From: Gemmatimonadaceae bacterium
GTDB taxonomy: Bacteria; Latescibacterota; UBA2968; UBA8231
DNA: 64,000 bases
Reading direction: 5' to 3'
Assembly: GCA_026706075.1 (NCBI GenBank)
Contig: JAPOZM010000105.1
Span: forward strand, 21,265-85,264
Both the position numbers and the translations under genes were made by a program. Below the pieces are notes generated by a model, which saw nothing but the letters and a program-made list of their open reading frames with translations, made no database searches and was not told the DNA's origin. Each line of letters begins with the position of its first letter. Position 1 is the stretch's first letter. Positions 26,629 through 35,800 of the stretch are shown here, piece after piece.

Positions 26629-27635
26629 CCGCGATCCCCACCCTCCTCGTCGGCGGCGGCCGCATGGGAACCGCCCACCTGCGGGGGATCGCCCGCATCC
26701 CGGAGCTGGCCGCGGTGACCGCCGCCGTCGAGCCCCACGAGGCGCACCGCGAGCGCCTGCGGCGGGACCACGGCATCGAGCGGCTCCACGACGACCTGGG
26801 CTCCGCTCTCGAGGCGGAGCCGGTGGAGGCCGTCTTCGTCTGCACGCCGAACCACGTGCACGCCCGCTACGCCCTCGCCTGCCTGCGCTCGGGCCGGCAC
26901 GTCTTCGTCGAGAAGCCCCTGGCCCTGACCGTGGGCGACGCCGACGCCATGGTGGCCGCCGCCGAGGCCGGGGGGCGACTGCTCATGTCGGGACAGACCC
27001 TGCGGTTCGAACCCCGTCTGCGGCAGGTGAAGGCGCTCCTCGACGGCGGCCGCATCGGCGAGGTGCGCCACGTCCTGCACCGGCGCATGAGCCCGGGCCG
27101 CGGCGGCGACGAGGCCAGCTGGTTCGCCCGCCAGGCGGAGTCGGGCGGCATCCTGCCGGGGATCGGGTCCCACTCCTTCGACATTCTCCTCTGGTGGCTC
27201 GGGGACCGGGCGGCCACGGCCTACGCCGTGGTGCGGGCCCTCGACCCCCATCCGGCTGTCGACATCGAGGACGAGGTCTCCATGGTCGCCGTCACCCGCC
27301 GGGGGGCGATCCTCAACGTGGCCCTCTCCTTCCACCACCCGGCCGGCTACGAGTGGACCGTGGCCGGCACCGGCGGGGTGATCCAGCTCGCCTCGACCAG
27401 CGGCGGCCTGATCGTCAACGGCGATCCCCTGGAGCCGCAGCCTTCGGTGACCCTGCCCGGCGAAGAGGACATCCACCGCGAGTTCTTCACCGCCATCCGC
27501 GACGGCCGCCCCCTGGCCCAGGCGGCCGGCGCCGAGGTCCGCCACACGGTGGCCCTCGCCTGCGCCGCCGGGGAGTCGGGCCGCACCGGCCGGGTGGTCG
27601 CCGTCGACCCTGGACCCTCAGGCGCAGGAGGCTGA
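26625..27635 (+). CDS. Gfo/Idh/MocA family oxidoreductase
   Basis: A 336-residue Gfo/Idh protein with the Rossmann motif LLVGGGRMGTAHL and E-K-P near residue 96 (FVEKPLALTVGDA). The active-site region reads GGILPGIGSHSFDILLWW. The start is GTG, overlapping the GNAT stop as GTGA, and is fixed by the short distance to the nucleotide-binding loop. It shares an operon with another Gfo/Idh gene two positions upstream; pairs of these enzymes with a TIM-barrel isomerase are typical of inositol or keto-sugar pathways, where one oxidises and another reduces. The specific pathway cannot be read from sequence alone. Confidence 0.92.
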   Translation: MTAIPTLLVGGGRMGTAHLRGIARIPELAAVTAAVEPHEAHRERLRRDHGIERLHDDLGSALEAEPVEAVFVCTPNHVHARYALACLRSGRHVFVEKPLALTVGDADAMVAAAEAGGRLLMSGQTLRFEPRLRQVKALLDGGRIGEVRHVLHRRMSPGRGGDEASWFARQAESGGILPGIGSHSFDILLWWLGDRAATAYAVVRALDPHPAVDIEDEVSMVAVTRRGAILNVALSFHHPAGYEWTVAGTGGVIQLASTSGGLIVNGDPLEPQPSVTLPGEEDIHREFFTAIRDGRPLAQAAGAEVRHTVALACAAGESGRTGRVVAVDPGPSGAGG

Positions 27636-27637
27636 GC

Positions 27638-28537
27638 GTGTTCCGCATCGGCGCCATGAGCATCGCCCTCGGGAGGGAGATCGACGGAGGGCGGACCCCG
27701 GAGCGGATCGTGCACGAGGCCGCCCGCCTCGGCCTCGACGGGGTCGAGTTCTACGAGTCGGACTGGGGCGGCTCCCCGGGGGACCCGGCGGCGGCCCCCG
27801 CCCTCGCCGAGACGGCCGCCGCCGCCGCGGTGCGGCTCTTCGCCATCGGATCCGCGGCGCGGCTGGGATACCACGACGGGCGCGCGGTGGAGGCGATGGC
27901 CACGCTCCGGCGGCAGGTCGACGTGGCGGCGGCGGTGGGCGCCCGTGTGGTGACCTTCGCCGCCATCGACTCCCAGCCCCTGCCCGCCGGCCGGGACCCG
28001 TCCCAAGGCGGACTGCCCTTCGCCGGCGCCGCCGGTCCCCTGGTCCGCCAGATGCGCGAGCTGGCCGAGTACGCCGGCGAGCGCGAGGTGGAGGTGGCCC
28101 TCCTCAACCACGGTTCCTTCGCCTGCACCAGCTGGCACCAGGAGTGGGTGGTGCAGCTGGCCGGCGCCGCCAACGCCGGGGCCTGCCTCGATCCGGGCAA
28201 CTACCTCTACTACGAGGGCGAGGACCCGGTGGCCGCCACCCGGCGGCTGCGGGAGCGGGTCACCGCCGTGCGCCTCGGGGACTGGCGCCTCCGGGAGCGG
28301 GACCTCGTGGCCGCCGGGTTCGCCGCCGACGGCGGGTTGCACCCCTGGGAGGCGGCGGTCTTCGGCGAGGGCGAGGTCGACCACGGCGCCTGCCTGCGCC
28401 TCCTGCGGGAGGCGGGTTACGACGGCTGGCTCTCCATCAAGAGCGCCGGCTCCTCCCCCCTCGGGCCGGACGACGCCCTGCGCCGAACCCTGGATGAGGT
28501 GCGGCGGCTGGCGGCCTCCATCGACGGAGAATCCTGA
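27638..28537 (+). CDS. Sugar phosphate isomerase/epimerase-type TIM-barrel protein
   Basis: A 299-residue xylose-isomerase-like TIM barrel (AP-endonuclease-2 superfamily). The fold is seen in RIVHEAARLGLDGVEFYES, then VVTFAAIDSQPLP, VEVALLNHGSF and CLDPGNYLYYEGED, ending DGWLSIKSAGSS, strands that normally carry Glu/His/Asp metal ligands. The start is GTG at 27638, two bases after the previous stop, with AGGAGG and a 6-nt spacer; an ATG lies six codons later. The end shares one base with the amidohydrolase start. Family members isomerise or epimerise keto sugars or dehydrate inosose. Together with the two Gfo/Idh genes this suggests an inositol-like or rare-sugar route. Confidence 0.85.
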   Translation: MFRIGAMSIALGREIDGGRTPERIVHEAARLGLDGVEFYESDWGGSPGDPAAAPALAETAAAAAVRLFAIGSAARLGYHDGRAVEAMATLRRQVDVAAAVGARVVTFAAIDSQPLPAGRDPSQGGLPFAGAAGPLVRQMRELAEYAGEREVEVALLNHGSFACTSWHQEWVVQLAGAANAGACLDPGNYLYYEGEDPVAATRRLRERVTAVRLGDWRLRERDLVAAGFAADGGLHPWEAAVFGEGEVDHGACLRLLREAGYDGWLSIKSAGSSPLGPDDALRRTLDEVRRLAASIDGES

Positions 28538-29697
28538 TGTCCTTCGACCTCGTCCTCAGCGGCGGCCACGTCATCGACCCGCGCAACGGCCTCGACGGCC
28601 CCATGGACGTGGCCGTCCAGGACGGCCGCATCGCCGCCGTGGGCCCCGGCCTGGCCGCCGGCGCCGACCGCAGCGTCGACGTGGGCGGCCTCTACGTCAC
28701 GCCGGGACTGATCGACATCCACCTCCACGCCTTCGGCGGCTTCAACGCCTGGTTGTTCCCCGATCCGTACTGCCTGAGCTGCGGGGTCACCACCGCCGTC
28801 GACACCGGCAGCAGCGGCTTCAAGGACTTCGAGCGCTTCCGGGAGACGATCATGGAGCCGTCGACGACCCGGGTCCTCGCCTTCCTCAACATCGTCGGCG
28901 CCGGCATGACCGGGCCTCCGGAGCAGGACACGACGGACATGGACCCGGAGCCCTGCGCCGAGACGGTGGGCGCCCACCGCGACCGCCTCGTGGGCACCAA
29001 GTCCGCCCACTTCGGGGGGCCGGGATGGGAGTCGGCGGGGGGCGCCATCGAGGCCGCCCGCCTGAGCGGCACCATCGCCATGGTCGACTTCTCGCCGCGG
29101 CCCACGCGGACCTACGCCGAGCTCCTCGAGCGTTTCGAGGCCGGCGACATCCACACCCACCTCTACTCGACGCGCACGCCCTTGGTCGACAAGGAGACGC
29201 GCAGGGTCGCCGACTACGTGTGGGCCGCCCGCGAGCGCGGCGTCGTCTTCGACCTGGGCCACGGCAACATGAGCTTCTACTGGCACCTGGCGGTGCCGGC
29301 CATGGAGCAGGGCTTCCCGCCCGACACGATCAGCACCGACCTGCACCGCCGCAGCCGCCTGCTCTCCAACGCCACCATGGACGTGACCATGTCGAAGATG
29401 CTCGCCGTGGGGATGCCCCTGCGGGAGGTCGTGCACCGCTCTACCTGGCGCCCGGCGCAGGTCATCGGCCGGCCGGAGCTCGGGCACCTGGGGGTGGGCG
29501 CCGAGGCCGACATCGCCGTCCTCGAGCTGGTCCCCGGCGAGTTCCGGTTCGTCGACAGCACCCGCAGCACCATGCCGGGCCGGCACCGCCTGCAGTGCCA
29601 CATGACCCTGCGCGCCGGCGAGGTGGTGTGGGACCTGCACGGACGCTCCTTCCCTGACTGGCGGGAAACGCTGCCCACCGCCTGGCGCCGCGAGTAG
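28537..29697 (+). CDS. Amidohydrolase/deacetylase-type metallohydrolase
   Basis: A 386-residue amidohydrolase-superfamily enzyme. The N-terminal strand-rich domain starts DLVLSGGHVIDPRNGLDGP; the first metal motif H-x-H is at His62/His64 (IHLHAFGG). Later histidines occur in TKSAHFGG, DLGHGNMSF and TDLHRRS, and the latter Asp could be the catalytic base of strand 8. The family includes dihydroorotase-like deacetylases and cyclic amide hydrolases that use one or two divalent metals. Lys in GTKSAH is at a position where related enzymes have a carboxylated lysine, but I cannot be sure. It closes the five-gene operon. An N-acetyl or lactam/lactone substrate is possible. Confidence 0.87.
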   Translation: MSFDLVLSGGHVIDPRNGLDGPMDVAVQDGRIAAVGPGLAAGADRSVDVGGLYVTPGLIDIHLHAFGGFNAWLFPDPYCLSCGVTTAVDTGSSGFKDFERFRETIMEPSTTRVLAFLNIVGAGMTGPPEQDTTDMDPEPCAETVGAHRDRLVGTKSAHFGGPGWESAGGAIEAARLSGTIAMVDFSPRPTRTYAELLERFEAGDIHTHLYSTRTPLVDKETRRVADYVWAARERGVVFDLGHGNMSFYWHLAVPAMEQGFPPDTISTDLHRRSRLLSNATMDVTMSKMLAVGMPLREVVHRSTWRPAQVIGRPELGHLGVGAEADIAVLELVPGEFRFVDSTRSTMPGRHRLQCHMTLRAGEVVWDLHGRSFPDWRETLPTAWRRE

Positions 29698-29816
29698 CCC
29701 GCCGCCAGCCCTCCTCCCGGGGGGTCCGTGACCGGGGGCGGGCAAAGACCGTAATTGTCCCGCCGCCGCCCCGCGGCAGGCGCCCTGCAAAGGTTTTCAC
29801 CACGAGGAACCGCCAC

Positions 29817-30845
29817 ATGCGACCAGAAGAGATCCAGGCCGCCATCGACCGCTGCCCCCGGCGGCGGATGCTGCACCTGCCCACCCCCCTGCAGCCCCTG
29901 GACCGCCTCCAGGAGGTCGTCGGCGGCCCCCGGGTCTGGGTGAAGCGCGACGACCTGACGGGGCTGGCCTTCGGCGGCAACAAGTCCCGCTACCTCGAGT
30001 TCACCCTCGCCGAGGCGATCGAGCAGGGCGCCGACGCCGTCGTCCTCAGCGCCGTGGTGCACTCCAACCACTGCCGGCAGTTCGCCGCCGCCGCCGCCCG
30101 CCTGGGCCTGGAGGCGGTGGTCGTCCTGCGGCAGAGCGACACCCCCATGGGGCTCACCGACCCGGTGACCGGCAACTACCTCCTGCACCATCTCTTCGGG
30201 GCGCGGGTCCGCGTCGCCCCGCCGGAGGAGGTGGGCCCAATGATCGAGGAGGAGATGGAGCGCTTCCGGCGCCGGGGCCGCACCCCCTTCACGGGGGTCT
30301 CGGCGGTCCTGTCCCGCGTCGCCTACGTGCAGTGCGCCCTGGAGCTGGCGGCCCAGTGCGACGCCGCCGGCGTCGAGCCCGCCGAGGTCTTCGTCGGGTC
30401 CGGCGGCAACAGTCTCGCCGGGCTGGTGGCCGGGTTCCGGCTGCTGCGCCGGCAGACCCCCTTCATCGGCACTCCACAGAGCCACGTGGCCGACGCCGGG
30501 TCCGCCGCCGGGTCGGTCGTTGCGAGGGCGTCCGAGACGATCGAGCGCCTGGGTCTGGCCTGCGATCCGATGCCGGCGGCGGACGGCATCCGCGTCGACG
30601 ACCGCTGGGTCGGCCCGGGGTTCGGGATCCTCGACGGGCCCACCCGCGAAGCGATCGGCCTGCTCGCGCGGACGGAGGGGCTCCTGGTCGATCCCACTTA
30701 CACGGGCAAGGCATTCACCGGCCTGCTGGCCGAACTCCGCGGCGGCCGCTGGGCCGAGGACGCCGACATCGTCTTCGTGCACACCGGCGGCACGCCCCTG
30801 GTCTTCACCTACGGGGAGAGCCTGCTCGAGAAGTCCCCAGCCTGA
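29817..30845 (+). CDS. PLP-dependent D-cysteine desulfhydrase/ACC deaminase-family enzyme
   Basis: A 342-residue fold-type II pyridoxal-phosphate enzyme. The PLP lysine is Lys56 in FGGNKSRYLEF, preceded by VWVKRDDLTGL as in 1-aminocyclopropane-1-carboxylate deaminases and D-cysteine desulfhydrases. A phosphate-binding glycine loop is seen in GSGGNSLAGLV, and PTYTGKAFTGLL near the end is typical. These enzymes break down ACC to 2-oxobutyrate, or D-cysteine and related beta-substituted D-amino acids to pyruvate; sequence alone does not separate them here. GAGG precedes the ATG at 29817. It starts 119 bp after the amidohydrolase and 20 bp before the second DUF6785-type gene, so it may share an operon with that protein. 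Confidence 0.88.
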   Translation: MRPEEIQAAIDRCPRRRMLHLPTPLQPLDRLQEVVGGPRVWVKRDDLTGLAFGGNKSRYLEFTLAEAIEQGADAVVLSAVVHSNHCRQFAAAAARLGLEAVVVLRQSDTPMGLTDPVTGNYLLHHLFGARVRVAPPEEVGPMIEEEMERFRRRGRTPFTGVSAVLSRVAYVQCALELAAQCDAAGVEPAEVFVGSGGNSLAGLVAGFRLLRRQTPFIGTPQSHVADAGSAAGSVVARASETIERLGLACDPMPAADGIRVDDRWVGPGFGILDGPTREAIGLLARTEGLLVDPTYTGKAFTGLLAELRGGRWAEDADIVFVHTGGTPLVFTYGESLLEKSPA

Positions 30846-30865
30846 TCCGAGGACTCTGCACCCCC

Positions 30866-32836
30866 ATGCTCTCCACCCCGTCCCGCGCGCAGACCGCGAG
30901 CCAGCCCGTGACCCTCCGGGGCCTGGCCGTGGGCGCCGTCATGTGCGCGGTCATCGCCGTGGGCATCCCCTACGGCGCCATGGTGATACAGGGGACGCGC
31001 CTGGGCCTCAGCTCGTGCACGCCGGCGGCCTTCTTCCTGCTCTTCGTCCTGCTCCTCACCGTGCAGGTCGTGCTCGGGGCCGTGCGCCGCACCTGGGCCC
31101 TGAGCCGGGCCGAGCTGATCACCGTCTTCATCATGATGGCCGTGGCCACCGCCATCCCCACCCGCGGGGTCACGGGCATGCTGCTGCCCATGATGACGGG
31201 CACCTTCTACTACGCCACGCCCGAGAACGAGTGGGCGACGCTGATCCACCCCCTGCTGTCGGACTGGATGGTCGTCTACCACCCGACGGCGGTGAAGGAG
31301 TTCTACGAGGGCACCACCAGCGGCTCGGGGATCCCCTTGGACGTCTGGGCGCCCCCCCTGCTGCGCTGGTTCTCCTTCTTCGCCGGCTTCTGGCTCGTCC
31401 TCGTGTGCGCCATGGTCATCCTGCGCCGCCCGTGGGTCGAGCACGAGCGCCTCGTCTTTCCCCTGGCCCAGCTCTCCCTGGCCATGATCGAGGACCGCCG
31501 CGGCGACCGCGGCGAGATCCTCAAGCCCTTCTTCAAGTCCCCGGTCATGTGGTGCGGGATGGCGGTCCCGCTGATCCTGGGCAGCGTCAACGCCCTGAGC
31601 CACTACTTCCACTTCATCTCGCCCATCAACCCCGCCGCCTCCGTGCCCCTCTTCCGCGACTCGGTGATCCTGCGGCTGCGCATCAACTACCTGATGTTCG
31701 GCTTCGCCTACTTCATCAACTCCGGGATCGCCTTCAGCCTGTGGTTCTTCTACCTCCTCAACACCCTTCAGGAGGGCCTCTTCCGCATCGTCGGGATCCA
31801 CAACGCCGAGGAACTCGGGCCGTGGACCGGCTCCGGGCCGGTGGGGGCGATCATGGGGCACCAGATGATGGGCGCCCTCTTCGTGCTCGTGTTCTTCAGC
31901 CTGTGGACCGCCCGCGGCCACCTGAAGCAGGTGGTGCGCAAGGCCCTGGGCCGCGCCCCCGAGGTCGACGACAGCCGCGAGATCCTCTCCTACCGGGGCG
32001 CTCTCGGCGGGTTCGCCGCCGGCGTCCTCTTCATGGGCTACTGGCTGTGGAAGAGCGGCATCCCGCCGCACATCGTGCCCCTCTTCATTCTGTCGGCCCT
32101 GGTAATCCTCATCGGGCTGGCGCGGGTCATCGCCGAGGCGGGCATGCCCACGGTGACGCCGGAGATGGTGCCCGCGGGATTCGTGGTCTCGGGCGTGGGG
32201 GTCCCCGCCCTCGGCATGCAGGGCATGGTGGCCACCGGCTACACCCTGGCCTGGATGGGAGACCTGCTGGTCTTCATGACCGCGCCCCTGGCCAACGCCA
32301 TGCGCCTCGGCTCCGAGGCCACGGCGAGGCGCCGCTGGCTGGCCGTCGCCATCGCCGTGGCCATGGCCGTCGGCCTGGTCCTGTCGGCGTGGATGCTGCT
32401 GCACCTCGCCTACCGCGACGGCGCCCTCAACCTGCACCGGCAGTACTTCGGCGGCTTCGCCCAGTACCCCTCCAGCTTCGCCGCCCAGAAGCTGGCCACC
32501 CCCACCGGCCCCAACCTGATCGGCTGGCTGTGGACGGCCGGCGGCGGCGGCGTCATGGCCCTGCTCATGACGGCCCGGCACCGCTTCGTCTGGTGGCCCC
32601 TCCATCCCCTCGGCTTCGCGGTCAGTCCGGGCTGGGCCCTCAACAACATCTGGTTCTCCATCTTCCTCGCCTGGCTGATCAAGGTGGTGGTCCTCAAGTA
32701 CGGGGGCCCCGGCCTCTACCGGTCGACGCGGCCCTTCTTCCTGGGCATCGTCCTCGGCCAGTTCGTCGTCGGCGGCCTGTGGCTGGTGATCGACGGGTTC
32801 ACCGGGACCGTGGGCAACAGCATCCCGGTGTACTGA
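30866..32836 (+). CDS. DUF6785/DUF6784-type polytopic membrane protein (copy 2)
   Basis: A 656-residue multi-spanning membrane protein, paralog of 18644-20806 and 50137-52086. Shared marks are SCTPAAFFLLF near the N-terminus, FYYATPENEWATLIHP, FYEGTTSGSGIPLDVW, LRRPWVEHERLVFPLAQL, and the C-terminal set WWPLHPLGFAVS, LKYGGPGLYRSTRPFFLG and TGTVGNSIPVY. About a dozen hydrophobic helices are visible. The function is unknown; I infer solute transport from topology and company. It follows the PLP enzyme by 20 bp, hinting at import of an amino-acid-like substrate in this copy. The ATG at 30866 is the first that keeps the family N-terminus; the Shine-Dalgarno is weak. Confidence 0.85.
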   Translation: MLSTPSRAQTASQPVTLRGLAVGAVMCAVIAVGIPYGAMVIQGTRLGLSSCTPAAFFLLFVLLLTVQVVLGAVRRTWALSRAELITVFIMMAVATAIPTRGVTGMLLPMMTGTFYYATPENEWATLIHPLLSDWMVVYHPTAVKEFYEGTTSGSGIPLDVWAPPLLRWFSFFAGFWLVLVCAMVILRRPWVEHERLVFPLAQLSLAMIEDRRGDRGEILKPFFKSPVMWCGMAVPLILGSVNALSHYFHFISPINPAASVPLFRDSVILRLRINYLMFGFAYFINSGIAFSLWFFYLLNTLQEGLFRIVGIHNAEELGPWTGSGPVGAIMGHQMMGALFVLVFFSLWTARGHLKQVVRKALGRAPEVDDSREILSYRGALGGFAAGVLFMGYWLWKSGIPPHIVPLFILSALVILIGLARVIAEAGMPTVTPEMVPAGFVVSGVGVPALGMQGMVATGYTLAWMGDLLVFMTAPLANAMRLGSEATARRRWLAVAIAVAMAVGLVLSAWMLLHLAYRDGALNLHRQYFGGFAQYPSSFAAQKLATPTGPNLIGWLWTAGGGGVMALLMTARHRFVWWPLHPLGFAVSPGWALNNIWFSIFLAWLIKVVVLKYGGPGLYRSTRPFFLGIVLGQFVVGGLWLVIDGFTGTVGNSIPVY

Positions 32837-32851
32837 AGGGCGGGAGTCCGC

Positions 32852-35800
32852 CTAGCGGGCCACGACGAGGACACCCCTCCGCCGGGTCTCGCCGCCGTCC
32901 ACCCGGGCGCTGAGGAGATAGGCGCCGTTGGCCAGGCCGGCCGGCGCCTCCCATGAGAGCGCGTTGTACCCGGCTTCGCCGCTCGCCGTCACTTCGTCGA
33001 CGAGGCGTCCCGCCAGGGTGTGGACCGAGATCCTCACCCGGCCCGCGGGCGCGCTGAGGGTAAAGGAGAAGTGGCCCCCCCCGGCGGCCAGCGGGTTGGG
33101 ATGGAAGAGGAGGTCGTCCAGCTCCGCATCGACCTCCTCCGAGACCCGCACCTCGAGTTCCCCCTCGGCCCAGTTGTTGCGCGCGTCCCAGGCCTCCAGG
33201 CGGATGCGGTGGCGGCCCGGCTCGAAGCCGGGCAGGTCGAAGAGGACCTCGCCCTGGCGGAAGTCATCCACGGCGTGGTAGTCCCGGGTGACGTCGAGGA
33301 CCGCCTCGTCGAGGTGCAGGCGGATGCCGTGGCCCACGTCGCCGGTGATGTTGACGCCGCTGGCGTCCCTCAGGGTCGCCCGCAGGGAGGCGTCGCCGCG
33401 CAGGACGTGGCCCTCCGCGAGGACCCGGCCGGCGTGCTCGAAGGCGATCGCCGGTCCCTCGTCGTCCTCCGAGACCACGGCCCCCGAGAGCCCGGTGAAG
33501 GCCAGGGGCCCGGCGGCTCCGTAGGCCGAGCCCCCCGGGCCCCAGGCCAGGGCGCTCGCCCTGCCGGCGAGGCCGCGGTAGGTGATGTCGCGGGGGACGA
33601 GGAAGTCCACGGAGAAGCGGCCCGAGGCGACGGGGTAGAGCCCCCGGAAGAGCGGGTTCCCCGGCCGCTGGTACTCCAGGGTGACGCCCTGCTCGACGCG
33701 GCGCCGCAGCGAGCTGGAGTCGAAGACCTGGAGGCGGACCCGGCCGTCGAAGGGGACCTCCTCGCCGCCGCGGGTGATCCGCCCCACGAGGCGGGCCATC
33801 TCCAGGGCGCGCAGGGTGTCGGCCACCTCCAGCTCCACCCGCAGGCGCGGCAGCGCCAGCCGCGTCGCCGGATCTCCGAAGAGGCTGAAGCGGCGCGTGT
33901 TGTTGCGGTTCTGCACCGACCGCAGCTTGGCCTCGAGCAGGGCCTGCCCCACGGGGACGCCCTCGCGGCCGCTGGTGAGCAGCCTGGCATGGAAGTGCCG
34001 GGCCAGCTCCATGTTGCTGGGGTGGAACCCGACGCGGGTGGCGGCGATCATCGCCACCACGCCGCCCTCGCGCCGCTTCAGAAGGGCCTCCGGCATCGAG
34101 TCCCGGTTGGGATCGTCGAAGATGCCCAGCTGGCTGGCGGCGCCGTAGGCCAGGGGCAGGCGGCGCCCGTTGTTCAGCTCCTGCAGGTCCTGGCTGAGGC
34201 GGAATATGACCTCGTGGGACAGGACCTGGGAGTTGCCGTGCCCCACCCAGGTGAGGAGCAGCGAACCCCGGGAGAAGCTCTCGAGGAAGTCCTCCCGGGC
34301 GCGCGGCTTGAAGCGGCCCTCGAGGGGGTAGTCGACGAGGTAGAGCTTCTCCACGTCGAGATCCGGGGGCAGTTCCGCCGCCAGCTTCTCCGCGTCCACG
34401 ACGAAGTCCCCCTCCACCCGGTCCGGCTTGTCCGCGTGGTACGTGTCGTCGGCGGCCAGCAGCATGCGGCTGCGCCAGGGGCCCTGCTCCGGCTCGCGGT
34501 CGTAGGCGATGAGCTTGTCGACCACGCCGGCGGCCTCCTCGGCGGAGCGGACCGGGATCCGTCCCACGGCCATGTCCGGCAGGTCGTCGTCGCCGGAGAC
34601 GCGCACGTACCACTCGTCGTAGGTGCTCTCCTCCTCCTCGTAGGGGGGAACCCAGTTGCCGACCCCCGTCCCCAGGTTGTCCCGGTAGTCGAAGTTGCCG
34701 TCGCCTAGGAGGAGGACGAAGCCCGGGGAAGGCCGCCCCTCCTCGAAGGCGTGATGGAGGAAGTTGCGCAGCGCCGCCGGGTCGAGAAGCCCCCCGGAGA
34801 AGGCGTCGTAGATCTCGTCGGTGAGCACCACCTCGGTGGAGAAGGGCCGGCCGTGGCGGTCGTCCGCGGCGCGCCAGGCCGCCAGGCGGGTCGCCTCCGT
34901 CTCGAGGTCGGGGTGGGTGAGGACGAGGTAGTCCGCTCCCGAGAACCTGTCGAGGAGCCGGTGGGGCGGCCGCTCCTCGATCCTCGGGGGGCGGCGGAGC
35001 CCCGCGGGACCGGCCACGGCGTAACGGGCGCCGGGGCCGGCGCTGTCGGCGAAGGTCACGCGGCCCTCGGACGGGGAGTACTCCAGCCCCGCGACCTCGC
35101 GCAGGCCGCCGTCCTCCACGGCGAAGACGCGCGGAGCCTCCTCGAATCCCGTGGCCCGGTAGGCGGCCGCGCCCTCGCGGGCCGGCAGGAACAGCTGCCC
35201 CGCCTCGGCGTGAGGACGGCGTTCGTACTCCAGCTCGAACCAGTCGATCAGGACCCGCCACCCCCGGAGGTGACGGACGTCGAGCTCGTTGATCCCCTCC
35301 ACCGCCCCCGTGGTCCGCACCTCGGAGACGAAGGGGCCGTCCTCGCTGGCCCGGGCGTTCCCGGCTCGGCGCCCGTTCCAGCGCAGTTGCAGGGACTCTC
35401 CGTCCCTCGTCAGGGAGATGCCGCGCAGGCGGATGAGGACCGGCGTCTCCTCGGCGGGCGACCGCAGCAGGGCGGGGAAGGTCTCCTCGTCGCCGGCTGA
35501 CATCCGCAGCCAGTACCACTCGGTGCCGCTGGCGATGTTCTCCGCCGTGGTGTGGGTCGAGAAGTGCTCGCCCTCGAGACGGACCCGCTCGGTGAAGCGG
35601 TCGACGGCCTCGGCCGCCGCCGCGGGAGGTGGGCGGGGCTCCCTGCGCAGGGCGCGCTCGGGATCGGCGGTGACGAGCCAGTACGCGTTCTCCCCGGTGT
35701 AGGGGTTGTGCAGCCACCGGCTGTCGTCCCCCTCGCCCTCCCAGCGGGAGGAGGCCTCGCCGTAGAACAGCAGTTCGTCCTCCTCGTCGAAGGTGCCGTC

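Noticed and set aside
32839..32852. Short hairpin between the DUF6785-type gene and PorU-like gene
   Set aside because: The stem is only 5 bp and lacks a T-tract; such short GC stems occur by chance everywhere in this sequence.
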